From Methanocaldococcus fervens AG86 (GTDB taxonomy: Archaea > AGJL01 > Methanococci > Methanococcales > Methanocaldococcaceae): a stretch of 64,000 nt of DNA. The notes under the pieces were generated by a model. It did no database searches and was not told the origin of the DNA. It saw only the letters and a program-made list of their open reading frames with translations. The stretch lies in NCBI RefSeq assembly GCF_000023985.1, contig NC_013156.1:1228363-1292362 (forward strand). Direction: 5' to 3'. Positions 47,643 through 59,586 of this stretch are shown here, piece after piece. Position 1 is the first letter of the stretch. Every line of letters begins with the position of its first letter. Position numbers and translations under genes: made by a program.

Positions 47643-48824
47643 TTGAAATATATTAAAGTGTTTAATGGAGTTAATGAATGTGATATCTATTTAATTGGAA
47701 CCGCCCATGTTTCAAAAGATAGTGTTGAAGAAGTTGAAAAAATCATATCCTCTACATCTCCAGAAGGGATTGCCGTAGAGCTTGATGATAGGAGGTTTTT
47801 CTCATTAATTACAAATGAAAATAAAAAAATAAGTTTAAAAAAGGTATTGGAAGAAGGAGATTTCATAAAATTTTTTATATATTTAATTTTGGCCAATTCT
47901 CAAAAAAGGATAGGGGAGAGTTTTGGAATAAAGCCTGGTAGTGAGATGAAAAAAGCTATAGAAATAGCTGGAAGATATGGGGTGCCAGTATATTTAATAG
48001 ATAGAGATATAAATATCACATTATCAAGGTTGATAGACAAAATGTCCTTTAAAGAAAAAATGAAGATTCTTTGGGAGCTTTTAAACTCTGAGGATGAGGA
48101 TTTAGAGGTGAATGATGATTTATTAAAGGAGATGGTTGAACATCCTGAAAAATTTACAAAACTGTTAAAGGAGATATCCCCGACAATATATGAAGTTATG
48201 GTTGATGAAAGAGATAAATTTATGGCTAAAAGATTATTTGAGTTAAGCAAAGGGAAAAATTCATTAGTTGCAGTTGTAGGGGCTGGACACGTTGAGGGAA
48301 TTATAAGATATTTGAAAAAACTTGAAAGTGGGGATGATATAGATTTGATGGAATTAATAAAAGTGAGGAGAAAGAAAAAATCCTTAACAAAAGTTTTAGC
48401 TTATGCTATCTCATTTTTAATAATTGCTATATTTTTGTATGCCGTATATTATGCCTTAAACAACCCTGAGCTGTTAGAGATGATCACCTTTCAATGGGTG
48501 TTATTTACTGGGGGGTTATCTGCTTTAGGTGTTTTATTGGCGAGAGGTAAGTTAATAACCGCTTTAGTTGCCTTTCTCTCAGCCCCTATAACAACCCTCG
48601 TTCCATTGCCATTAGCAGCTGTTGGAACAATAGCTGGACTTGTAGAGTTGAAGTATAGGGAGATAACAGATAAGGATTTAACTGGAATAATAAACGCTGA
48701 ATCAATAAAAGAGCTTTTAAATAACAATTTGTTCAGGATTTTGTTAGTTGCTACTCTCTCAAATATAGGCGCTTCTATTGGAGTATTTTACTGCTTAGGA
48801 AAGTTTATTGGATTTTTAGGATAA
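47643..48824 (+). CDS. TraB-family membrane protein
   Basis: The TTG at 47643 has GGTGAT just upstream and gives about 393 residues. The N-terminal domain is TraB-like: LIGTAHVSKDSVEEV (with the TAHVS motif), EGIAVELDDRR, and VGAGHVEGI near 212. The C-terminal 140 residues contain three or four membrane segments. The family is widespread and poorly known; relatives include GumN/TiKI-type proteases. truD is just upstream and is perhaps cotranscribed. Confidence 0.85.
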   Translation: MKYIKVFNGVNECDIYLIGTAHVSKDSVEEVEKIISSTSPEGIAVELDDRRFFSLITNENKKISLKKVLEEGDFIKFFIYLILANSQKRIGESFGIKPGSEMKKAIEIAGRYGVPVYLIDRDINITLSRLIDKMSFKEKMKILWELLNSEDEDLEVNDDLLKEMVEHPEKFTKLLKEISPTIYEVMVDERDKFMAKRLFELSKGKNSLVAVVGAGHVEGIIRYLKKLESGDDIDLMELIKVRRKKKSLTKVLAYAISFLIIAIFLYAVYYALNNPELLEMITFQWVLFTGGLSALGVLLARGKLITALVAFLSAPITTLVPLPLAAVGTIAGLVELKYREITDKDLTGIINAESIKELLNNNLFRILLVATLSNIGASIGVFYCLGKFIGFLG

Positions 48825-48840
48825 AAAAAGAAAATTTAAT

Positions 48841-50108
<1,268 letters not shown>

Positions 50109-51755
50109 TTATTCAATCTCTAATTCAAACCCAACAACTGGAAACTCCAATTCAAAGTTTGTAATAACCTCTGGGTGAATTTCCCCAAAGTATCCAATGA
50201 TTTTTCCATCCTTTATTATCTTTGCACATCTTCCTTTAATAAATGATGGATGTTCGAAATTATCAATCTCGTATTTAATTTTGAGCTCTCTTAATAAGCC
50301 CTCAACATAGCTCTTTATCTCATTAAAGTTCGTTTCATTATCTACAATAACTCCAGCTATTTTTTTAACAACCCTTGATCTTGTTTCAGTATTTTCATCA
50401 ATAATTACGCAATCTCCAATCTCAAATATTTTTTGTGGCAACTCCTTATGTTTGTTTATCCTTAAAGTTTCCATTAATAATGGTAGAATGCTTTTCCTAA
50501 CAATTCTATGTTCAATTGATGCAGGTTTTAGAACTTCTATGTAATTGCTGTCTTCAATTCTCATCTTTTTAAATAAGACATCATCATTTGATAGCATTAG
50601 GTTTATAACCTCATAGAATCCAAATCCAACCATAATCTCTCTTATAAAATCACACTTCTTTTCCAATTTATTTAGTTCTCCAATAGTTCCAATAATTGGA
50701 TATTCTCCAGTGAATTTGTTGTAGCCGTAGGCGATAGCTACCTCTTCAGCAATATCAATCTCTCCAAATACATCCACCCTATATGCAGGAATATAAACCT
50801 TTATTTTATTGTCTGCAAATTGAGCATCTAATCTACATCTTCTCAAATAGTTTATTATAGCCCCGGGTGTTAAATTAGTCCCCAAAATTTTGTTTATAAA
50901 CTCTGGAGTAGTTTCCACGACATCTTCTTTCAAATCTGGATAAATAATCTTTTTATTATCTTTAATTACTTCAACAGCATGTATTTTACCATATTTCCTC
51001 TCTGCTAATGCAGTGACGATGATATTTAGAGTTTTTTCTACGGCATATTTATCAGTTCCAGTAACATCAATAAATAAATTCCTTGTTTCAGTTGTAACCC
51101 TTGTTAATTCTCCGTTGATTATTGGTGGCATGGATAAAACGTTTCCTTCACTATCTAAAATGATTGGAAACCTATCATCTTTAATTAAATGAGCGTATTT
51201 TATCCCTTTTTCATGTTTTTCTAAAATCTCTTTTGGTGTTATCTCTTCATCATAGTTTAATGGAACGAATTTAATCTCATCCCCTTTAACTTCTTTGTAA
51301 TAGAAAGGAGGCTTAACCTTATCAACATCATGAATTCCTATTGCCACTTTTTTCCTATCTCTACCCATAACCCAGTGTAATTTTTCTTGGAGGTTTATTA
51401 TGCTCTCTAAAACATAATCGTCAATAATAACCCCTTTAACCATAGCCGCAGCTATATATGGTCTTGTTTCAACACCTTCATTGTATAGCTTTACATCAGA
51501 ATATTCGATATCATATTTTTTTAAACCTGTTTCTATCCCAATAATTCCTCTAAACCCTCTTGCCAAACCTTCAGCACTTAAATAATCAGGTCTATTTGGA
51601 TTTATTGAAAATTGGATAACTTTTTCTCCATCTTCTTCAAAGATGCCTTCAACTTCAACACCCATCATTGGAAACTTTTCTTCAATAAATTCATCTTCTA
51701 ATGGCATATTTACCAATCTCTCTAAATCAACTTTCTTAACATTTATTGTAGGCAT
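50109..51755 (-). CDS. pheT: Phenylalanine-tRNA ligase beta subunit
   Basis: The ATG at 51755 follows GGGTGATAAGA and gives 548 residues, the archaeal PheT length. It has the N-terminal [15 protein letters not shown], the B3/B4 editing domain (with [11 protein letters not shown] near 310), the B5 domain [11 protein letters not shown], and the C-terminal FGEIHPEV motif. With PheS it charges tRNA-Phe and edits tyrosine. The stop sits at the right end of the repeat region. Confidence 0.96.
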   Translation of the reverse strand: MPTINVKKVDLERLVNMPLEDEFIEEKFPMMGVEVEGIFEEDGEKVIQFSINPNRPDYLSAEGLARGFRGIIGIETGLKKYDIEYSDVKLYNEGVETRPYIAAAMVKGVIIDDYVLESIINLQEKLHWVMGRDRKKVAIGIHDVDKVKPPFYYKEVKGDEIKFVPLNYDEEITPKEILEKHEKGIKYAHLIKDDRFPIILDSEGNVLSMPPIINGELTRVTTETRNLFIDVTGTDKYAVEKTLNIIVTALAERKYGKIHAVEVIKDNKKIIYPDLKEDVVETTPEFINKILGTNLTPGAIINYLRRCRLDAQFADNKIKVYIPAYRVDVFGEIDIAEEVAIAYGYNKFTGEYPIIGTIGELNKLEKKCDFIREIMVGFGFYEVINLMLSNDDVLFKKMRIEDSNYIEVLKPASIEHRIVRKSILPLLMETLRINKHKELPQKIFEIGDCVIIDENTETRSRVVKKIAGVIVDNETNFNEIKSYVEGLLRELKIKYEIDNFEHPSFIKGRCAKIIKDGKIIGYFGEIHPEVITNFELEFPVVGFELEIE

Positions 51756-51973
51756 TCTTATCACCCATATGATAATAAGTTAAACTTATAAACTTAATAT
51801 TTTAATAGGACTTTGTAGTTTATATATAAAAGGTGTGGTGAATTTCATCTTATTTATATCATCTCCATTAAAAATTAACTAAAATTGGAATAAATAGCTC
51901 TTATTTAGTAGAGGAAAATTTTAAATATTTGATTTAAAAATTTTTTGTTCAATCATAAACGTTTTTGGTGTAA

Positions 51974-53395
<1,422 letters not shown>

Positions 53396-53426
53396 TTTTT
53401 TATTTTATAATTTTTGGGTGTTAATT

Positions 53427-53636
53427 ATGGATGAGAATGTTAAAAAGGCAGAATATTATTACAAAAAAGGTGTTGAAATAGGAAATAAAGGAGATGTGGA
53501 AAAGGCTTTGGAGTATTTTAATAAGGCAATTAAACTAAATCCATTTTATATAGATGCATGGTTTAATAAAGCTTTGGCTTTGAGAATTTTGGGAAGGTAC
53601 GAAGAGGCAAGGAAGTGTTTTTTTTTAGAGGTTTAA
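53427..53636 (+). CDS. Short TPR protein, probably truncated at a T tract
   Basis: The ATG at 53427 follows GGGTGTTAATT. The 69-residue product is one and a half TPR repeats: AEYYYKKGVEIGNKGDVEKA-type helix pair, then ALEYFNKAIKLNPFYIDAW and a third helix ending KCFFLEV. The stop comes right after a run of ten T bases (53618-53627). In the next frame the text would read CFFRGLTLQNSKK. A slip in the T run may have cut or changed the C-terminus. Function is protein contacts; the partner is unknown. Confidence 0.65.
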   Translation: MDENVKKAEYYYKKGVEIGNKGDVEKALEYFNKAIKLNPFYIDAWFNKALALRILGRYEEARKCFFLEV

Positions 53637-53690
53637 CCCTTCAAAATAGTAAAAAATAGTTATTATTTTTTGATTATCTATATTAAAACA

Positions 53691-53746
53691 TTTAAATATT
53701 TTTTAAACATATTAAAACACATTAATTAATCGAAAATTATAAATAT
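53691..53746 (+). promoter_or_regulatory. Shared 56-nt promoter block, copy A (radical SAM gene)
   Basis: This block ends in the TATA box TATAAATAT (53738-53746). It aligns without gaps to copies at 55274, 56975 and 60796; against the 55274 copy I count four differences in 56. The part just before TATA is AATTAATCGAAAAT, the likely regulator site. The next gene on this strand is the radical SAM/SPASM gene at 53831. Confidence 0.8.
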
Positions 53747-53830
53747 CATCGAAGTTTTAAATTCAACTAAAAGGTTACGTTTGTAATTTTTTATAATTTT
53801 TATTATAACTAATTCAGTTTGGTGTTATAT

Positions 53831-55231
53831 ATGAAAGCTGAAGAAATGGCAATGGTATTTTCAAAATTGATATTGAATCCAATCACAAGAAAACAAATAC
53901 TGGGACTTTTTAAAAAAGGTGAAAATGGAAAGTTAATAATTGAAAATTATTTAGATGCTTATGCAAAGGGGAAGGAGGTAAATTCAATAAAATACAAAGT
54001 CCTAAAGGAAATTTTAGATAAAGGACTTAAAACTTTTGCTGGAGAGTGTTATAAAGAAACATTTAAAGAATATTTGAAAGACCCATACTTTAAAAGAGGA
54101 TTGATAAGTGTTGTAAGGGGATTAGGATATTTTGGAGTTAAAAAGCCCTTCACTTCTGGCTCTCCTTTCTTAGTTGTATGGGATGTAACGTATAGATGTA
54201 ATTTAAGATGCAAGCATTGTTATGCAAATGCTGGGAAGCCATTAGAAGATGAATTAAATACAGAAGAGGCTAAGAAAGTTATAGATATTTTAGGAAATGC
54301 TGGGGTTGTAGCTTTGGCGTTTTCTGGAGGAGAGCCGTTAATGAGGAAGGATTTATTTGATTTAATAAATAGGGCAAAAGATTATGGCATGTCTGTTTCT
54401 ATAGCAACAAATGGAACTTTATTAACAAAAGAGAATGTGAAAAAATTAAAAGAGCATGAAGTAGATTTTATACAAATAAGTTTGGATGGAACAAAGGAAA
54501 CTCATGAGAAATTTAGAGGAATAAAGGGAATCTATGAGAAGACAATTAACGGAATAAAGAATGTTGTTGAGGAAGGGATATGCTGTGCAATAGCCATAAC
54601 TGCAACTAAGTTAAATTATAAAGATGTTCCTAAAGTCATGGATTTAGCTGAAGAGCTTGGAGTTAATTTCTTTATGCTCTACAACTACATTCCAGTAGGT
54701 GCTGGAGATTTTGACATAGATTTGTCTCCTGAAGAGAGGGAAGATCTGTTAAACATGTTGTGGGAAAAATTGAATAGTGATACTGGGAAAAAATGCAAAA
54801 CAGCGTTTTTATCGACAGCTCCATATTACTCAAGAATTGCATTGGAGCATAATAGATATTACCTTGCAACACATTTTGCAAATGTTGATTTGGATAAAAA
54901 TGAGCATTTAAAAAGCTTAGCTGATTTTATCGGCGGTTGTGGATGCGGAAGATTTTACTTAAGTTTGAGGGCTAATGGGGATATTCAACCATGTGTATTC
55001 TTCCCATTAAAATTAGGGAATATTAGAGAATTTAATGATGAAAATGACTTTTTGGAGTTTTGGAGAAATAATAAGGTATTAAATGATTTGAGAGATAGAG
55101 ATAAGTTAAAAATCTGTGGAAAATGTAAGTATAGATATGTATGTGGTGGTTGTAGGGCAAGGGCTTATTCATACTATAGAGATTATTTAAGAGAAGATCC
55201 TGGATGTATTTTAACTAAAAAACTCTCATAA
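53831..55231 (+). CDS. Radical SAM/SPASM domain protein
   Basis: The ATG at 53831 has TTTGGTGTTATAT before it, giving 466 residues. About 105 N-terminal residues are helical. The radical SAM cluster is [17 protein letters not shown] (about 119-135) and GGEPLMRKD follows. The C-terminal SPASM region has [17 protein letters not shown], a CVFFP cysteine, and [19 protein letters not shown], so one or two extra clusters. It resembles enzymes that modify peptides or tetrapyrroles (heme d1/Ahb types), but the substrate is unknown. It has its own copy of the shared promoter. Confidence 0.85.
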   Translation: MKAEEMAMVFSKLILNPITRKQILGLFKKGENGKLIIENYLDAYAKGKEVNSIKYKVLKEILDKGLKTFAGECYKETFKEYLKDPYFKRGLISVVRGLGYFGVKKPFTSGSPFLVVWDVTYRCNLRCKHCYANAGKPLEDELNTEEAKKVIDILGNAGVVALAFSGGEPLMRKDLFDLINRAKDYGMSVSIATNGTLLTKENVKKLKEHEVDFIQISLDGTKETHEKFRGIKGIYEKTINGIKNVVEEGICCAIAITATKLNYKDVPKVMDLAEELGVNFFMLYNYIPVGAGDFDIDLSPEEREDLLNMLWEKLNSDTGKKCKTAFLSTAPYYSRIALEHNRYYLATHFANVDLDKNEHLKSLADFIGGCGCGRFYLSLRANGDIQPCVFFPLKLGNIREFNDENDFLEFWRNNKVLNDLRDRDKLKICGKCKYRYVCGGCRARAYSYYRDYLREDPGCILTKKLS

Positions 55232-55273
55232 ATTGTTTTTATTTTTATTATTTTATTAAAATATATCCAAAAA

Positions 55274-55329
55274 TTTAAATATTTTTTAAAAATATTAAAA
55301 TACATCGATTAATCGAAAATTATAAATAT
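55274..55329 (+). promoter_or_regulatory. Shared 56-nt promoter block, copy B (ferredoxin gene)
   Basis: This copy contains the perfect palindrome TCGATTAATCGA (55305-55316) just before TATA (TATAAATAT, 55321-55329). The other three copies have one to three changes in the palindrome. The distance from TATA puts the transcript start near 55350, within the first codons of the ferredoxin frame, so the message would be almost leaderless. Confidence 0.8.
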
Positions 55330-55342
55330 TACCTAAATTCTA

Positions 55343-55618
55343 ATTAATAACAACAACAAAAATGATAAGTGTATTGGTTGCGGAGTTTGCTTTATAACTT
55401 GTGCTAATAGGGTTGTTTTTGATTGGGATATGGAAAAGAAAAAGCCAGTTGTAGCGAGACCATACAATTGTGTTGTTGCATGCACAACCTGCAAAACTCT
55501 ATGTCCAGTAGATGCATTGGAATTCCCGGATAAAGAGTATATGCAAAACATTATTAAAGAGTATAAGATTTTGGTAAAGGCTAAAGAAAAATTAAAGGAG
55601 CATGGTTTAATTGAATAA
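55343..55618 (+). CDS. Two-cluster ferredoxin-like protein with no ATG start
   Basis: The frame has no ATG before the first cluster. It reads from ATT at 55343, NNNNKNDKCIGCGVCFITC..., with a first set CIGCGVCFITC and a second set CVVACTTCKTLCP. The two cysteine groups are spaced as in a [4Fe-4S] ferredoxin, with the second slightly unusual. The C-terminus ends KLKEHGLIE. An ATG at 55362 is one base out of frame; a single lost A would restore MIKCIGC. So it is either an ATT start or a gene just broken by a frameshift. It has its own copy of the shared promoter. Confidence 0.6.
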   Translation: MNNNNKNDKCIGCGVCFITCANRVVFDWDMEKKKPVVARPYNCVVACTTCKTLCPVDALEFPDKEYMQNIIKEYKILVKAKEKLKEHGLIE

Positions 55619-55698
55619 GCTAATTAGTTATTATTTTATTTTATAACGTTTTTTAATTTTAATTGGTATAAACAAAAATAAATTTAATTGGTGATAAG

Positions 55699-56268
55699 AT
55701 GAACCCAGAAATGATTAAAGAAATGATGAATTCAGAAATGGCTAAGGAGATGGCTCCAAAGATGATGCCAGAAATTATGCCTGAAGCTTTAAACAAATTT
55801 CTGCCATACATTCCAGAAGATAAAAGAAAAGAGTTTATAGCAAAGATTGTCGATATAATAGTAAGTAAAGATGAGAAAAAGGAAATTTACGCCGAGTTTT
55901 TAGATATGTTTGAAACCTTATTAAACATTAAGGGGCTAATAGTTCATTCAAGGGGAGGAAAAGGTAGTGTAAAAGAAATGGTATCTCCAATGGACTTATT
56001 TTTAGCTGGATTATGCGGATGTATCTGTATAGCGGTTGGAAACACATTAAAAGATAATAACATTAAAGCAGAAGTAAAAGTTGATGGAAAAGTTGAAAAA
56101 TCATTTGAATTGGGAAAAATAACAAAAGTAACTCTAAACATACATGTAAAAGTTGATGGAGATGTTGATAAAGAAAAATTGAAAGATATTATTTTAGAGG
56201 GCTCCAAAAAATGTTTAATAAGCAATAGTTTAAATTGTGAGGTTGAGAAAAACGTTATATTTGAATAA
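55699..56268 (+). CDS. OsmC-family protein
   Basis: The 189-residue protein has a Met- and Glu-rich N-terminal helix region ([20 protein letters not shown], about 75 residues) and a C-terminal OsmC domain with the two family cysteines in [12 protein letters not shown] (about 110-121) and KKCLISNSL (about 172). OsmC/Ohr proteins reduce peroxides or act on persulfides. The N-terminal extension is unusual for the family. GGTGATAAG precedes the ATG. A DUF166 gene overlaps in the next unit with about 13 bases between. Confidence 0.82.
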   Translation: MNPEMIKEMMNSEMAKEMAPKMMPEIMPEALNKFLPYIPEDKRKEFIAKIVDIIVSKDEKKEIYAEFLDMFETLLNIKGLIVHSRGGKGSVKEMVSPMDLFLAGLCGCICIAVGNTLKDNNIKAEVKVDGKVEKSFELGKITKVTLNIHVKVDGDVDKEKLKDIILEGSKKCLISNSLNCEVEKNVIFE

Positions 56269-56281
56269 TAGCCGTGAGATT

Positions 56282-56971
56282 ATGGCAAAGATTTTGGTTG
56301 TTACTGATGGGGCTTATGGTTATAGAATTAGAGGAACAGTAGATTCATTTGGAAAGAAAAATGAGTTTATTGGCATATATAAAATTGAAAAACCTAATGA
56401 TTTGGTTGTGGATGACATAGAATTTCCAGAGGAATTATTGGAAAAGATTAAAGAGGCAGACATTTTATTGCTATATACTCAACATCCAGACAACACATAT
56501 TATTTATGCTATGAAGCAAGGATATTGAATGAAGATATTGCCATAATAGTTGCTACGTGGAAAGGAGAGGGGGAAAAGAAAGAGCTGAGAAAGTTTGATG
56601 CTATATGTCCAGAAGAGATGTGTTTATTAGATGAGAATGAGGTTGGGGACTTAATAAATAAATATCCAAAGTTAAAGGAGTTTTTAGAGGAATTTGGAGC
56701 TCCAAAGGTTAAAGTTTATGTTAAAGATAATAAGGTTGTAGATGTTGAGGTTTTAAGAACTTCAATATGTGGCTCAACTCTATTCATGGCTAAGTTGATG
56801 AAAGGGATGGAAGTTAATGATTTGGAAGAGTTTGGCAAAAAATCAGCCATGTTAATCCAGAGATATCCATGCGTTGCCGGAAAGATAAAGATTTTTAGAG
56901 GTGACTGTAAAAAGCAAAAAGCTTTAAACATACATAAAGAGGCAGTTTTAAAGGGGATAACTTATATTTAA
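56282..56971 (+). CDS. DUF166 family protein
   Basis: I use the ATG at 56282, with GTGAGATT upstream; the longer frame overlaps the OsmC gene without support. The 229-residue protein starts [19 protein letters not shown] and has [28 protein letters not shown], a [11 protein letters not shown] motif and a C-terminal YPCVAG. This is the DUF166 archaeal family, with several conserved cysteines. Its function is unknown; older databases sometimes call it thymidylate-synthase-like without proof. It is likely in one unit with OsmC. Confidence 0.8.
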   Translation: MAKILVVTDGAYGYRIRGTVDSFGKKNEFIGIYKIEKPNDLVVDDIEFPEELLEKIKEADILLLYTQHPDNTYYLCYEARILNEDIAIIVATWKGEGEKKELRKFDAICPEEMCLLDENEVGDLINKYPKLKEFLEEFGAPKVKVYVKDNKVVDVEVLRTSICGSTLFMAKLMKGMEVNDLEEFGKKSAMLIQRYPCVAGKIKIFRGDCKKQKALNIHKEAVLKGITYI

Positions 56972-56974
56972 ATA

Positions 56975-57030
56975 TTTAAATCTTTTTTAAAAATATTAAA
57001 ATATATCAATTAATCAAAAAGTATAAATAT
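56975..57030 (+). promoter_or_regulatory. Shared 56-nt promoter block, copy C (TehA/UspA genes)
   Basis: Against the 55274 copy I count five differences in 56 with no gaps. The palindrome here reads TCAATTAATCAA, so it is one-sided. TATA is TATAAATAT at 57022-57030, so transcription should begin near 57052. The transcript covers the TehA-type carrier and UspA. Confidence 0.78.
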
Positions 57031-57045
57031 TTTATACATTATTTT

Positions 57046-57061
57046 GCACTTATGTGTAAAA
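57046..57061 (+). promoter_or_regulatory. 16-bp element shared with nifX promoter, at predicted transcript start
   Basis: The 16-mer GCACTTATGTGTAAAA occurs here exactly and again at 60740-60755. Its core CAC-TTAT-GTG is a dyad, so it works in either orientation. It lies over the predicted transcript start of the TehA/UspA unit. An upstream in-frame ATG (57052) falls in it and is probably not used. Confidence 0.55.
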
Positions 57062-57081
57062 CTTTAAAAATAGGGGATAGT

Positions 57082-58125
57082 ATGTTAGATGCATGTGAAT
57101 CAAAATTGGATGTAATAAAAAACTTCGTTCCTTCATGGTTCGCCGCAGTAATGGGAACTGGGATTTTGGCAATCAATAGCTTATTGTATTCTGGTTATTT
57201 GCCAATTTTAAAAGATGTTTCTGTTATATTATTTTACTTTAATGTGTTGTTATTCTTTGTTCTCTTAGTCCCATGGACTTTAAGATGGATAATATTCCCT
57301 AAAAATGCCTTAGCAGATTTAAAACATCCAGTTTTAAGTGCATTCTATCCAACCATTGCAGTTGGTTGTTTAGTTTTAGGAGCTGATTTTATAAGTATAG
57401 GGAATAATATGTTTTGGGGAGAAGTATTTTGGTCTCTTGGAGCAGTTGGGATGGTTTTATTCAGTTTAATAGTTTTATTTTATATGTTTAAATCAGACAG
57501 TATAAAATTAGACCACGTTAATCCTGGATGGTATATTCCACCAGTAGGTTTAGTTGTTATTCCAATAGCTGGAAGTTTAATAATGCCTCATTTAACTGGA
57601 ATTTGGCATGAGTTGGCAGTTCTTATTAATTACTTTGGATGGGGAACCGGATTTTTCCTATATTTGGCTTTATTGGCTGTTGTAGTTTATAGATTTATAC
57701 TGCATCATCCTTTACCTTCAGCGATGGCTCCAACGGTCTGGATTAATTTAGGTCCGATAGGAGCTGGAATTGTTGCTTTAATAAATATGGTAAACAACTC
57801 ACCATTTATAACTGTAAAAGAGCCATTTTATATTTTTTCCTTTGTATTCTGGGGCTTCGGTTTGTGGTGGAGTGTAATGGCAATGATTATGACAGCATAT
57901 TATATTAAAAAACTAAAACTGCCTTATGCAATGTCTTGGTGGGCATTCATCTTCCCCTTAGGGGCTTATGTAGCATCATCCCATTTAGTTTATAACATAT
58001 TCAAATTTCAGATGATTGATTATATTGGCTTTGTGTTATATTGGCTTTTATTCGCCTTCTGGGCAATAACTTTAATAAAAACATCTGCCAAAGTATATAC
58101 TGGGGAAGTGTTTAAAGGGCATTAA
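57082..58125 (+). CDS. TehA/Mae1-family voltage-dependent anion or C4-dicarboxylate carrier
   Basis: The ATG at 57082 has ATAGGGGATAGT upstream. The 347-residue protein has ten hydrophobic segments and the family opening NFVPSWFAAVMGTGILA, with two repeats of five helices. Relatives are plant SLAC1, TehA and fungal malate carriers; ligands include chloride, nitrate, sulfite (Ssu1) and malate. In this redox/sulfur block a sulfite or small anion exporter is as likely as a malate carrier. UspA follows with 13 bases between. Confidence 0.85.
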   Translation: MLDACESKLDVIKNFVPSWFAAVMGTGILAINSLLYSGYLPILKDVSVILFYFNVLLFFVLLVPWTLRWIIFPKNALADLKHPVLSAFYPTIAVGCLVLGADFISIGNNMFWGEVFWSLGAVGMVLFSLIVLFYMFKSDSIKLDHVNPGWYIPPVGLVVIPIAGSLIMPHLTGIWHELAVLINYFGWGTGFFLYLALLAVVVYRFILHHPLPSAMAPTVWINLGPIGAGIVALINMVNNSPFITVKEPFYIFSFVFWGFGLWWSVMAMIMTAYYIKKLKLPYAMSWWAFIFPLGAYVASSHLVYNIFKFQMIDYIGFVLYWLLFAFWAITLIKTSAKVYTGEVFKGH

Positions 58126-58138
58126 AGTGGTGATTATT

Positions 58139-58606
58139 GTGTATAAAAAAATTCTTTACCCGACAGATTTTTCTGAAACTGCAGAATCAACATTAAATCA
58201 TGTTAAAGCATTCAAAAATCTTGGTGGAGAAGTTGTTATTTTACTACATATTGTGGATGAAAGGGATGTTAAAAAGAATGACATATTTTCTTTATTATTG
58301 GGAGTTGCTGGCTTAAATAAATCAGTGGAAGAGTTTGAGAATGAATTAAAAAAGAAACTTACTGAAGAGGCAAAAAGTAAAATGGAAAAAATTAAGAGAG
58401 AACTTGAGGGCGTTGGATTTAAAGTTAAGGATATGGTTATAGTGGGAAAACCTCATGAAAAAATAGTTAAAGTCGCAGAAGAAGAGGATGTTGATGTAAT
58501 TATAATTGGAAAAACTAACTTAAAGGAGATCTTAGGTAAAATCACTGAAAATGTTATTAAAAAGTCAGATAAGCCAGTTTTAATTGTTAAAGGGGAGGGG
58601 TATTAA
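58139..58606 (+). CDS. UspA-family protein lacking the usual ATP-binding loop
   Basis: A GTG start at 58139 follows GGTGATTATT and gives 155 residues, MYKKILYPTDFSETAES. It is close to M. jannaschii MJ0577, whose ATP loop has the pattern G-x2-G-x9-G-(S/T). Here the region reads VIIIGKTNLKEILGKITENV: the SHG after the first glycine is missing and the last G is followed by K. This leaves no standard loop, so ATP binding is probably lost or changed. The stop overlaps by four bases with the opposite MinD gene. Confidence 0.85.
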   Translation: MYKKILYPTDFSETAESTLNHVKAFKNLGGEVVILLHIVDERDVKKNDIFSLLLGVAGLNKSVEEFENELKKKLTEEAKSKMEKIKRELEGVGFKVKDMVIVGKPHEKIVKVAEEEDVDVIIIGKTNLKEILGKITENVIKKSDKPVLIVKGEGY

Positions 58607-59412
58607 ATAAACTCTTTTAATTTTTCATACAACTCTTTTATTGATTCAGAGACTTTGCTATTACTATCACAAAGTAGAATTTTATTTGCGATTAGCTTTG
58701 GCACGTCTAAATCAAAAGGAATTGAATGGAATATTTTAAACGGATACTGAATGTTGTTCATGCCTTTTTTATTCTCAATAATTAGGCTCTCTACATTAAA
58801 AAATTTTAATGTATCTATTAATCTTAAACAATCATTAACGCTCGATTTTGTTGGCTCAACTATGCAGATGGCTAAATCCACATCTTTAACCGTTGATATT
58901 AAGGGACATCCAATTCCCGGAGGGCCGTCTATAATCTCAACTTCAGCATTATGCTTTTTTGCATGTCTTTTTATATGCTCTATGATATTCCCGCTTCCAC
59001 TTTCTCCAACTTCCAACTCTCCCCAGATTAATGGAAAGCCAACAAAGCCCTCATATATATAGCCACTTTCGCGTTTAATTGGCTCTACTGCGTTAAACTC
59101 GCATATTAACTCACAGGCACCACAACCTTCGCATAGTATTGGATTTATTTTAAAATCTTCTATAGCATCAAATTGGCATATTTCTAAGCATTTTCCACAT
59201 TTTATACAGTTATTGTTTATTTTATACACTTCCCTGTAAATAATTTCCAACAATCTTTTATCTTTAACATCAAACATTAAATTAAAGTTTGGAGCATCAA
59301 CATCACAATCCAATGCCACTATATTAAAATCTTTTGAAAATAATTTGGCGAGAGATGTTGAGATAGACGATTTCCCAACTCCTCCCTTTCCTGATACGAC
59401 TGCTATCTTCAT
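58603..59412 (-). CDS. MinD/Mrp-type ATPase with inserted two-cluster ferredoxin domain
   Basis: The 269-residue protein starts MKIAVVSGKGGVGKSSIS (deviant Walker A). It contains an insertion with CIKCGKCLEICQF and CEGCGACELICEF (about 68-107), enough for two [4Fe-4S] clusters, then IIDGPPGIGCPLIST (switch II). Such proteins pair up next to NifX-like proteins and are believed to handle metal clusters or redox proteins. The start lies in a duplicated stretch beside a repeat, and once overlapped the stop of the upstream gene. Confidence 0.87.
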   Translation of the reverse strand: MKIAVVSGKGGVGKSSISTSLAKLFSKDFNIVALDCDVDAPNFNLMFDVKDKRLLEIIYREVYKINNNCIKCGKCLEICQFDAIEDFKINPILCEGCGACELICEFNAVEPIKRESGYIYEGFVGFPLIWGELEVGESGSGNIIEHIKRHAKKHNAEVEIIDGPPGIGCPLISTVKDVDLAICIVEPTKSSVNDCLRLIDTLKFFNVESLIIENKKGMNNIQYPFKIFHSIPFDLDVPKLIANKILLCDSNSKVSESIKELYEKLKEFI

Positions 59413-59586
59413 CCTATCCCCAATTTAAATATATGTGAAGAGGCATTGCTGAGCGTAGCGAAGCAATGCATCCTGTTTTGATGAAACAGAAAGCTTTGCT
59501 TTCTGGCTATGAAAACTCGGAGAGTTTTCATTTAACTTTTTCTAAAAGTTTCCCTGAGATGATTGCTATCTTCATCCTATCCCCAA
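59391..59586. repeat. Multi-hairpin repeat with 33-bp target duplication between the MinD genes
   Basis: Positions 59391-59423 and 59554-59586 match at 30 of 33 bases, including 23 consecutive. The right copy holds a leftover start of the downstream gene (minus strand MKIAIISGK, compared with the true MKIAVVSGK). Between the copies lie stems GAAAACTC-TCC-GAGTTTTC, AGAAAGC-AAA-GCTTTCT and GCATTGC...GCAATGC. It is the clearest insertion in the window. Confidence 0.9.

Noticed and set aside
57052-57081. Upstream ATG giving MCKTLKIGDS on the TehA-type carrier
   Set aside because: It lies at the predicted transcript start and has no ribosome site. The ATG at 57082 has ATAGGGGATAGT in front.
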